In this document: piece by piece, positions 42,006 to 49,920 of the stretch
Numbering within the stretch: position 1 is the stretch's first letter
Layout of the letters: every line of letters starts with the position of its first letter
Assembly (NCBI GenBank): GCA_009602735.1
Contig: WELA01003670.1
Span: 921,558 to 971,477, forward strand
DNA: 49,920 bases
Direction of reading: 5' to 3'
DNA from: Mesotaenium endlicherianum
Taxonomy: Eukaryota > Streptophyta > Zygnematophyceae > Zygnematales > Mesotaeniaceae
Program-made: the position numbers and the translations under genes
The notes under the pieces: generated by a model
The model's input: the letters and a program-made list of their open reading frames with translations, nothing else
Databases searched by the model: none
What the model was told of the DNA's origin: nothing

Positions 42006-42646
42006 CACCAGCACCCAAAAGGGGAAGGTCAGTGGGATGTTCTTTTTCTCGGGAAGAGCTGGAGCAGCTGACAGAGGAGACCCCAGAAGTCTCAGAGGAA
42101 CCCAGGGACGGCGAGGAGGAGGAGTCGGAGGAAGACGAGGAGGAAGGCGAGGAGGAGGACACTAGCCCCGCCGTGATCCTGACACCTGCCACATCCCCTG
42201 TAAGGGAGAAGACGGGGTGGGCCCCGCAGCAACTCGCTCAAGAGGAGGATATCACTTGGCTGGGAACTGCTAGAGGACACAACCCATCTCCAGGCAAGGA
42301 GACCCAGTCAGACAGGGCAGACAGGAGGGCTGCTCGGGAGATAGCCAGAGGCCTGCCAGCATCTCCCTTGCAGAGAGGGCATGTACCCTTGGCTCATGTC
42401 ATGCAACATCCTTCTGGGATGCCGGTATACGTACCTGTCAGTTTGAGGGCTGCCCAGGNCAGTTTGAGGGCTGACCAGGGGAAGGCTGCCTCCCTCCAGA
42501 CTGTGCAGGAGGAAACAGCCCAGTTACTGCGTTCTCCACGGGGTCCTTACACGAAACCTCCCTCTCTGACAGGCTTCAGAAGACCCCAAGACAGGAGGAG
42601 GTCTGGCACTCCTGAGTATAGAGCCTCAGGGACATCTCCCTCCTAA
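42006..42646 (+). pseudogene. Second copy of the family-A additional ORF (C-terminal third)
   Basis: This is the plus-strand counterpart of 27099-27760. In order it has CSFSREELEQLTEETPEVSE, a long Glu/Asp tract, a basic stretch with ADRRAAREIARGLPASPL, then RGHVPLAHVMQHPSGMPVYV, LLRSPRGPYTKPPSLTGFRR and an Arg/Ser-rich end with a stop at 42644-42646. The 27-kb copy shares FSMSAREQDDLVDETPTLSE, the acidic tract, GHVPLANVF, HPTGMPVYV and ILRSPRGPTFEQTGFFRRP. The frame is open apart from one undetermined base (42459). It is truncated at its 5' side where it meets hAT-2. It lies directly before the polypurine tract and LTR of the same family, proving its place at the 3' end of the element. Confidence 0.75.
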
Positions 42647-42716
42647 TTGCAGTAGGCTGGGGACGGAAGGAACAGCACGCTGTTATTACTGTTAGTGTTG
42701 TCGAGGCGACAACATG

Positions 42717-42731
42717 TTAAGTTGGAGGGAT
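42717..42731 (+). other. Polypurine tract before the plus-strand family-A LTR
   Basis: TTAAGTTGGAGGGAT immediately precedes the LTR start TGTAATGAATC. It is the same motif as at 26868-26885 and 29104-29122. A short inverted repeat, TGTTGTCGAGGCGACAACA, stands just upstream; a similar one lies at the 26.9-kb copy. Confidence 0.7.
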
Positions 42732-43452
42732 TGTAATGAATCAGTATATTAGTTGATGTAATATTCATTCAAATATAATAGTTAATTAAGTTCAGCCTGC
42801 TAAACTCTAGTCAATAATCAGTCTGCTGGACTTCATATTCAATGTCAGTTTAATGACTCGGCCAAAAGCAGCTGGCTGAAGTCAACTTAAGTCAGCTTGC
42901 TGACACATTCTTTGACAGCCAGCTGACTTCCGTACTCGGTTGCAGCGAACTGCCTCGATATGCATCTAAGTGTGGTATGCTAGATGAATGGCCAAATGAC
43001 ATCCCTATGATGGATGGCGATTCGGGATGATGGGAGATGGCGGTGGATTTGGTTCACCGAGGTCCTACCAACGTGGTAAACTCCCGAGTAGGCGGTGCCA
43101 TCGCACTGACCGTTGAACAGTAAACTCATTCCATGTACATATGCTAGGCATTGCTCTCGAGTTCGGGTTTCGGAAACGAGGCCAACTCTCTTGTACAGCT
43201 TACTCAGAGCGATCTGAATCCAAGGCGAGAAGCCATTGATACGCACTGTCTTCTAACCTTGCTTATGTATGAGTTTACTGATTGGCATTATTGATGCTAG
43301 TTTACTCGCATTTGACATACGAGTATTATTCACTGCTAGTGTGTTGTCCTTTGCCGTTAAACCAGTTAACGGAAAATACCATAAAGATTACTTGCTGATA
43401 TAAAGATCTTTATTAATTGTTAATCGCCTATTTGGTAAGTCAATTCATTTCA
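42732..43452 (+). mobile_element. 3' LTR of a family-A element (plus strand)
   Basis: A 721-bp LTR from TGTAATGAATC to ATTCATTTCA, the reverse complement of the copies at 17644, 26150 and 45689. It follows the additional ORF and a polypurine tract, so it is a 3' LTR. Its right flank begins exactly with chromovirus pol sequence (ACTATGCACATCGACCCC), so the element had inserted into another retrotransposon. Confidence 0.88.
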
Positions 43453-43863
43453 ACTATGCACATCGACCCCGTATTCCATGCTTCCCTCTTCAAGCCATAT
43501 GTGCAACCCGACAACAAGTTCCGAGGACGAGTGACAATCCCACCAGCCCCAACAAGAATGGATGATCATTTGGAGTACGACGTGGAAGACATAGTGGCTA
43601 TGAAAAATTTCAAGAGACAGCAGCAATACTTGATCAAGTGGAAAGGATATCCAGGTTCGGAAAATAGTTGGGTGGCAGCGCACTACCTTGACAAAGTTCA
43701 GACAAAGCTGAAACGCTTCCATGCCGCCAATCCCCATCTTGGACCAGCCCCAAGTCTCTCTACTAGAAGCCCAAAAACTTCAAGGAGGCAGCCTGCCTCC
43801 ATCAAGAAGCAGCAGAAGACCCCTTGGAGGCAGTATGCAAGAACCACAAACAGGAAAAAATGA
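43453..43863 (+). pseudogene. Ty3/gypsy pol C-terminus with chromodomain (fragment, second element)
   Basis: Starts at the LTR junction and reads HIDPVFHASLFKPYVQPDNK, DDHLEYDVEDIVAMKNFKRQ, a chromodomain core (YLIKWKGYPGSENSWVAAHY) and a basic tail to TGA 43861-43863. This is the end of integrase plus chromodomain of a different chromovirus from the one at 29170-30919. Everything upstream is missing because of the family-A insertion. A 3' untranslated stretch with a polypurine tract and LTR follows. Confidence 0.85.
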
Positions 43864-44609
43864 CATTAGACACTTTTCTCTTCTCGCAGTTTCTGGACAG
43901 AAAACTAGAACTGCTACTGTTAATAGGTATCTACTTAATAAATTCCGAAATTTTACCTGGCTGTAGTCCATGAGTAGCCAGTCATTTATAATCCAAGTTT
44001 GCTCAATCTGGAGCTTTGGTGAGAGAGATATGATGCTTAGAGTAGAAGGGGGTCAGGCTACTGGCATTATTAGGGCAAAATATGCCTTCAAACATTGTGC
44101 CCTCCCCTGAACTTGGAATGCTTTGAAACTCAAGACTATGGTAGGACATCTTACAAAGCCCATTTAGAGACTTACTTTGCAAGGTTTGGAGAAGTAAGAC
44201 TTATGATTTTTAGAAGTTTATGCACAAATTTGGAGAAGTGCCTACTCTCTCAGCTCTCAACAACACTCCAGATATTAGAATGCTCTCAAATTTGGTGACT
44301 CGGTAGAGTCCTTCAACGCGGTCCATTTGGCATTTAAATTTTTAGATTAAAAGCAGTTTCGTGGACGCTATGAATTTTTAAATTTGTGGCAGATTCTGGG
44401 CCAACTTGTACAATTTTCTTTATCATCAAGGAGTAGGCTAGCCAATAAGGTCACAGCACCCACGACCTTGCCTAGTCTACCTTACATGTGTCGCACCTGA
44501 CTTGGCGCCTTTGACTAATCCTCTTCACATGTGTGGCATCTGACTTGAAGCTGTTGACTACTTTGCTCCACTTGTGTAAAACCTGACCGCCGAGACGTCA
44601 CTTTTTCTG

Positions 44610-44621
44610 TCGGGGGGGTGA
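44610..44621 (+). other. Polypurine tract of the second chromovirus
   Basis: A CGGGGGGGTGA run is placed immediately before TGTAGTGATTTG, the inferred start of the family-C LTR. Confidence 0.6.
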
Positions 44622-45080
44622 TGTAGTGATTTGAATTATAATATATTTATATGCATATATTTTAGAGTAGTATTGTGTAGAATCATGTGTGAATAGATAC
44701 TCTAGTGACTTGGTTCATGCCCTTTGAACCTTTTAAGGCATTTTCGAAGTTAGAGGAAGGACCTAGAAGAACTCCATGTGGCAAAAGTCAAATGTGCCAT
44801 TTTTAGGTCAAAAGGACATGTTTACATTATTCTAGATAAAGGTGGCAAGTTTTGGGATGTGTTGAGTGCCAACACATCAACATGCACCTCCTAGAAGTTA
44901 CTTATGTAGCAAGTATATAAACAAGAGCTAAAACATAAAAAGACATTCCAAAATCACTCTTGTACGTGCCAAATTCCAAAAGTATATTAACTTCCAAGAA
45001 GTCATCTCTCTTTCAAGAAGCTACTACTTGTGTTCAAAGATCCTTGTCTTGAATAAATAAAAATAAAGTAATTTATTTTA
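44622..45080 (+). mobile_element. Family-C LTR (3' LTR of the second chromovirus)
   Basis: Starts TGTAGTGATTTG after a polypurine tract, about 760 bp downstream of the chromodomain stop. It contains a TATA box (TATATAAA, 44914-44921) and AATAAA-type signals near 45055-45066, as an LTR should. The right end is not a clear CA and is placed near 45080, where gag sequence of the opposite strand begins, so it may be slightly truncated. Confidence 0.6.
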
Positions 45081-45082
45081 CT

Positions 45083-45687
45083 GAGTACTTTATCTATCTG
45101 TTTCACCATAGCCATCAAATTCCTTTTGTCCTCTTGTTTGGACTGATACATGCTCGTCATTTGCAATTGCATTTGCACAAATAATGCTCCCAAATCTACA
45201 TTCTGAGGTGGTAGCCCAGCAACTGCAGCAGCTGCAACATTAGCTCTATTAGTAGCAGCTTTGGCATTCCCAATTGCTGCCACTCCGGCTATGCCCGTTG
45301 CACTCAGTTGTCTGCGAATCGGAGGGAGAGGTATAACAGTGGGCACAACAGGAGGTTGGTTTCGGAGATTGGCCCTTTTTGCCATCTGCTCTTCCACCGT
45401 CCTTTCATCAGGAGCCTTCCTGTTTACCGCCTCATCTACCTCTTTGGCTAAACGCCCATCCTCGGCTTGCTGGGTTGCTACTGCGGCAATAGCTGCTAAC
45501 TCCTCTGCAGTTTCTCTAGTTCCTGCGTCATGCAGCGTTTCTAAGTAGATACGGGGTCCAACGACGCGACTTTTGCCTTGCCCTTCCACAATGTTATCAT
45601 TGTCCTCACCCTCCATTTCCCGAGAGTTGCTAGCTTGAGACCTAGTTCTTACTATACAAGAGTACTGTGACAACTGCTCCGATACCA
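45083..45687 (-). pseudogene. gag, 5' part, of a family-A element
   Basis: The minus-strand frame begins right at the primer-binding site. It reads CIVRTRSQASNSREMEGEDN (first ATG within this stretch), an Ala/Glu-rich helix (TAEELAAIAAVATQQAEDGR), PPVVPTVIPLPPIRRQ, an Ala-rich part, VDLGALFVQMQLQMTSMYQS and KRNLMAMVKQIDKVLSKI. The RTRSQ start, Pro-rich segment and late heptad region are typical of Ty3/gypsy gag N-termini. Coding character ends near 45083 at the junction with the family-C LTR, so the capsid and zinc knuckle are missing. Being next to the 5' LTR, it shows that the additional ORF elsewhere in this family is not gag. Confidence 0.7.
45676..45687 (-). other. Primer-binding site, initiator-Met tRNA type
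   Basis: On the minus strand TGGTATCGGAGC follows the LTR end after one spacer base. The plant initiator-Met tRNA binding site is usually TGGTATCAGAGC, so there is one difference. It fixes the element's orientation and identifies the adjoining LTR as the 5' LTR. Confidence 0.8.
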
Positions 45688-45688
45688 C

Positions 45689-46423
45689 TCAAATGAATTG
45701 ACTTACCAATAGGCGATGAACATTTAATAAAGATCCTTACATCAGGAAGTAATCTTTGTGGTATTTTCTGTTAACTAATGTAACAGCAAAAGACCACACA
45801 CTAGCAGTGAACAATACTCACAAATTGAATGCTAGTAAACAAACATCAATCTTGCAACTAGTAAACTCATACATAAGCAAGGTTTGAAGACAATTTGTAT
45901 CGATGGCTTCTCGCCTTGGATTTAGATATCTCTCAGTAAGCAGTACAAGAGAGTTGGCCTCGTTTTCAAATGCCGAACTCGAGACCAATACCTAGCGTAT
46001 GTACATGGAATGAGTGTACTATTCAACGGCCAGTGCGATGGCACCGCCCACTCGAGAATTAACCATGTTGGTAAGACCTCAGCTAACCAAATCCACAGCC
46101 ATCTCCCATCATCCCGAATCGCCATCCACCTTAAGGGTGTCATTTGGCCACTCATCTAGCACACCACACTTAGATGCATAACTAGGCAATTCGCTGCTAC
46201 CAAATACGGCAATTCGCTGACCGTCAAAGAATGTGTCAGCAAACAGACCTAAGTCAGCAAGGTGACCTAATTTGACTTCAGCCTGCTGCTCCCGACTGAG
46301 TCATTAAACTATTTATTAAGCATCCAGCAGACTTAATATTAACTAAAGTTCAGCAGGCTGAACTTACTTAACTATTGTGTTTAAATGAATACTAATATAT
46401 GCTCAATATACTATTTCATTACA
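45689..46423 (-). mobile_element. 5' LTR of a family-A element (minus strand)
   Basis: A 735-bp LTR homologous to those at 17644, 26150 and 42732, followed in element orientation by the primer-binding site and gag. Terminal bases are slightly changed (TCAAATGAATT instead of TGAAATGAATC on the plus strand). It differs from the 26150 LTR at many positions, and the outer flanks (TCATC at 26145-26149; GCCTC at 46424-46428) do not match, so it is probably a separate insertion even though order and strand would allow one split element. Confidence 0.85.
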
Positions 46424-47272
46424 GCCTCAAAAATCCATCCTGGCCTTGCATGACCTACCACTTATATTCACAACGCGTGTTTCCATATTCATCTATGTGG
46501 CAGGGAGCAAGATTTCAACGAGATCTTCTAATATGGGAGAATATTAAGAATATGTATTAGCAAATTATTCTCTCTCAATAAATATTAAGTCACCATGTAA
46601 AGAAGATTTTGGTTAGTACCTATTCTGTTAATGTGTGTGACAGTTGAGCGTGAACATATTGCTCGAAGACATGGAGGTGGTTATTTGTTTGAGCCAGGTA
46701 TCTTCAGTTCATCAACCAATACTAGCAAATCATTCTCTCGCTGCAAATATTAAGATGACATGCAGAGAGATTCTTACTAATTGGTACCTCTTTTACAATG
46801 TGTATTTTAGTTAAGCAAGATCAAATTAATTCAAAGAATGAAATTAGGGATTAACTTTAGCATGGGGTGCTTAGTTAAATAATAATTGAAACATGCGCCA
46901 ACTCAAGACAAGCAAATATGGAATGTACAATTGTACTGCTCTTATTTGCCTTGCATATGCAGCTTATCAAAATTTAGAAGTGATAGCAAATCAAAAAGTG
47001 AACCAAAGTTGCAACTAAGAAATGATTGACAAACAGTGCACTCCTGATAAAAAATGAAAATCTAAAAATTCAACATCTCATAATAATTTCCTTCAATTTT
47101 TTTAATATCGTTTGGCACCTATTTACAACGGATTACAACGACACTAAAGTCGCATGCCAGTAGAATGTCATCATGTAGGTAGGTAAATATGTTTTGCATT
47201 ATTGTTAATATGATTTGTAATTTTTTCCTTCAATAGAGTGATAGTTTTTGGTCATACCTCTAGCTCTATACG
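46424..47272. other. Non-coding region with an ~80-bp direct repeat
   Basis: A segment starting TATTAGCAAATTATTCTCTC (about 46554) recurs as TACTAGCAAATCATTCTCTC (about 46718). In both copies AAATATTAAG, a CATG(T/C)A-AGA stretch, TTAGTACCT or TTGGTACCT and AATGTGT follow in the same order. No gene is recognised. Confidence 0.6.
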
Positions 47273-48016
47273 TGAAGGGGGCAGAGTGTCCTAGTGGAAG
47301 TGTAGTAACTCACGAGGAAAGGAACTAGTTGCAATCATACTAAAGAGTGCAGTCGCATATCACTAAGAAAGCTTAGGAAAATTACTTGACATTTTGAGTA
47401 GCAAGAAACTGCTCACAAATGATGTAGGATGGAAGGCCTTGTCATTAAAAACCCGTAAAAATTTACAGAAGTGAAAATTGATAAGAAACAAAGAAGTTAT
47501 GCCTATTTATAGTTTTTTGCCTAAGTGCTCCTCTCTAGGAGGAAGTTAACGAATTTCCTAAGTGTTTGTCAATTCGTCCCTTCCTGAATATTCGTGAGTA
47601 TGCCAGATCAGTCTCATCTGACGTGTCGGGTCAAATTGACGTCCACATACATGCATCGACATTACTAGAATATTCTATCTTAGGCGCTCTAGGCTAAACT
47701 GAAACTTCTAGGTAAATCGACCTAGTCGGCACTCCGCGTCAGCCGAACTTACGTGAAGGTTCGAGTTCACTCTAACGGGCCAGATCGCTCGACGCTGTCG
47801 GTCAATTCGACGGTTGCGCTCACCGCGAATTAAGGATAGTCGTCAACCGACCTCAAAATTGATTAAACTTCGGAAATCCATAACTCTCTCAATACTTGGC
47901 CAAATTCGATGAACTTTATATCAAAATGATCACAAAAATGCACTCTAGAGTTCTATGCAATCAATACATACTTTCATGAAACTTAAAAATGCACTTTATA
48001 AACCTATGACCTTACA
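47273..48016 (-). mobile_element. Solo LTR, family B, with 5-bp target duplication ATACG
   Basis: A 744-bp copy of the LTR at 5231-6083 (plus-strand ends TGAAGGGGGC ... GACCTTACA), flanked on both sides by ATACG (47268-47272 and 48017-48021). The TATAAATA box is kept (minus strand, 47504-47511). No internal region, so it is a solo LTR. Confidence 0.9.
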
Positions 48017-48921
48017 ATACGGTTGTAATGAAGATGAAGAAAAATAATGAAAAAGTTAACAACATTATAAGCCACAATTCTCATCTAGGAAGATGCGAGT
48101 AAGAAAGATTTATCTTTGTATGAGATATACATATGCACTTTGTTTAAGGAAAGGGAAAGACATATCATATTTATAATCTATTTACATCCTAGAGTTACCC
48201 TGTTATAAAATATGTCAATGTCTAATTCCAAAATGACAAGTAGCACCTTTCTCCAAATTCATTCTAATTTACTGATACTTTAGTGCTATTAACCAATTTA
48301 TAAGATAATATAAATTATACCTACACATCGCAATCAATCACACGCATGTGGGCGACGATAACGACCATAAACGAGACTTGACGATGTTGAGCGAACATGA
48401 GCGACCACGAGCGAGAATGACTAGGATATGTCGGGATCTGTCGGGGACTGTCGGAGACAAGGCAAGTTAAACAAAGGCTTGGCGGACTGATTATGGGGAG
48501 TCGGCCAGAGTCGGCCGTCAAGTTGGACCGTCGGAGGATTTATCTGCGGTGTCGTGCGACAAATTTTGAAAGGGTCTTAGACGTCTGCGACACCTTGCGT
48601 GCATATTTCAAAGCACGATCCGCGACTGCTTATGAAAGTTTTCAAAGATACGCGGCGCACTGCGAACAGTTGCGAAAATAATCAAAAACTTGGCAACGAT
48701 TACGACAGCTTTTCAACGTCGTGACTCAAATCGACCGTGAAGAAGTCGCAGCGATAATTCGCGTAAAAACATACGCAGACTGTGACAGACCTGCAATTCT
48801 TGCGATTTGTTTCAATGAAATAAAAAAGTCGCAGCCAGTTAGCACCCCATGGTCGAAATGGTCATTTGCAATCATCTTTTGCTGTTTTGTGCCGTGCAGC
48901 GGCGACCGAGAAGCCGTGGCC
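48017..48921. other. Non-coding region upstream of the RING gene
   Basis: AT-rich to about 48320, then balanced with repeated GAGCGA and TCGG-motifs (48360-48540). No domain is found in the short frames. It may contain the promoter and a leader intron of the RING gene: GTGCCGTGCAG at 48890-48900 is acceptor-like. Confidence 0.4.
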
Positions 48922-49856
48922 ATGGGTGCTGGGGGGAGGGGGGGGAGCGGGGGCGCGCCGGAGCGAGGTGAGTTGTGCCGGGCCCGCCTAGTGTGTGGCT
49001 GCTTGGCCGCGCCTTGTCTCGCGTTGTGAAATTTACGAGTCATATTGTGGGTTTGTGGCGTAGATGCGTCGTTTGGTCCTTCCCTGCGATGCTTTCGTTC
49101 GCAGTCGCTTGGTGGATTGCATTTGGTCGCCTCCCTGCGATGTCCCTTCAATGTTCGAACTAACCATGATCCAGTAAGGAGTAAGTAGCGTTGCAGAAGT
49201 TGCTTTCATAGTGGCACTCAGTGAAAAGAAAAGAGGTCGCTTGTGAGCGTGACTATCCAAGAAAAGCAACATGTGGTCAGCTTCGTTCCTTGGATACTGG
49301 GCGACACTGAGAAATCCCCACGCGGTGAAGCGCCAAGAGCGTCTTAAGAGCGTCTTCTTGACCGAAGGGGGCGTCAAGATTTCATTGAAGCAGGCCTTTC
49401 GGAATGTCAAAGCATATAGCAGACGCTACATACAAGTAGGGCCTCGCTCTGAGTGGAATAAGAACCTGAGGTATGGTCCTTTTTGGACACCTGGCAAGGA
49501 CGAGCAGCCGGGATGCCCAATCTGCTTGGGAGAAATGGGCGACTCCAAACGTGAGGTGTGCCTGGCCCCATGCGGACACGAGTTTGACAAGGTAACAGGG
49601 GGCATTACAGGACAAGAACATGATTCTTGTTGCCATGTGACACGAGTACTGACCTCCCTTTGACCGCCGTCTGACCTCCATTTGACCTCGCCTGACGACG
49701 TCGCCTGCTCGTTTTTGTTTTATGCGCGTGCAGGCCTGCATCGATGGCTTCTGTGCCCTCTTCCCCGCCTGCCCCTTGTGCCACGTGAACGGCTCCACCG
49801 GGACGGCCCCAAGCGGTCCTACTGCTGCATTGAAAGCTGGATATGGGCAGCAGTAG
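48922..49856 (+). CDS. Small RING-finger protein, probable E3 ubiquitin ligase
   Basis: The firm part is two exons, 49271-49591 and 49734-49856 (AAG/GTAACA donor, CGTGCAG acceptor, both phase 0), ending in TAG at 49854-49856. A RING motif spans the junction: CPICLGEMGD (C82, C85 counted from ATG 49271), CLAPCGHEFDK (C101, H103), AC (C109) and CPLC (C120, C123). The fifth zinc ligand position is Asp (D106) where His or Cys is usual, as in the modified RING-D class described in plants. RING proteins bind E2 enzymes and pass ubiquitin to targets; the substrate is unknown. Residues before the RING form a basic domain I do not recognise. Two starts are possible: ATG 49271 (147 aa), or ATG 48922 in a Gly-rich exon (48922-48967, GAG/GTGAGT) joined to an acceptor at 49280 (GGTCAG), which keeps the frame and gives 158-159 aa. 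An in-frame TGA at 49250 excludes simple extension. Confidence 0.75.
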
Positions 49857-49920
49857 GTGGTTCTTGGAAAAGTTCTGAATTGGTGGCGTCGTTTTTCACA
49901 TCCTGCTCCCCCCCCCCCCC
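49857..49920. other. 3' flank of the RING gene, poly-C at the window end
   Basis: Short 3' flank ending in a run of C. No polyadenylation signal is seen in the available bases. Confidence 0.5.

Overview
This is eukaryotic nuclear DNA, very probably from a streptophyte (land plant or charophyte green alga). The evidence is: genes split by GT-AG introns; plant-type leucine-rich repeat (LRR) sequences; BED-finger hAT transposases; chromodomain Ty3/gypsy retroelements with a plant-type initiator-Met primer-binding site; and long AT-rich gene-free tracts. A Chara-like genome would fit, but that is a guess. The window is transposon-dominated. Only the two ends look like ordinary host genes, and an LRR cluster may once have been one.

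Layout. 1-980: intron plus last exon of a nucleotide-sugar/triose-phosphate transporter gene (+). 1723-1880: a chain of short perfect hairpins. 4745-8880: two tandem decayed LRR units (-), the first split by a solo LTR (5231-6083) with a 5-bp target duplication. 8.9-18.6 kb: mostly AT-rich and gene-poor, with a few coding-like fragments and an isolated family-A LTR. 18642-22915: a decayed multi-exon transposase-like gene (+). 23810-24480: a degenerate tandem repeat. 25174-26149: a decayed hAT (hAT-3).

26150-42005 is a nest. A family-A chromovirus (- strand; 3' LTR 26150-26867, extra ORF 27099-28796, pol 29170-30919) abuts hAT-3. Its RNase H is cut at 30919 by a second decayed hAT (hAT-2, 30920-33637 plus 41018-42005, - strand). 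hAT-2 is in turn split by a complete hAT (hAT-1, 33638-41017) with an 18-bp perfect terminal inverted repeat and a perfect 8-bp target-site duplication. hAT-1 carries an intact two-exon transposase (722 aa). Between its 5' end and that gene lies about 3 kb of GC-rich 34-bp hairpin minisatellite, interrupted by short exon-like segments. Its 3' end holds a duplicated subterminal block and two tRNA-like modules. I consider hAT-1 the most notable object here.

42005-46423: further retroelement pieces. These are a second copy of the extra ORF with its 3' LTR (+), a chromodomain fragment with its own 3' LTR (+), and a 5' LTR with primer-binding site and gag (-). 47273-48016: a second solo LTR of the family found in the LRR cluster, with its own 5-bp duplication. 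48922-49856: a small RING-finger gene (+), apparently intact.

The extra ORF sits between the chromodomain and the 3' LTR in two independent copies of the family-A retrotransposon, so it belongs to the element. The genes do not form a pathway. The window is mainly a record of successive insertions.
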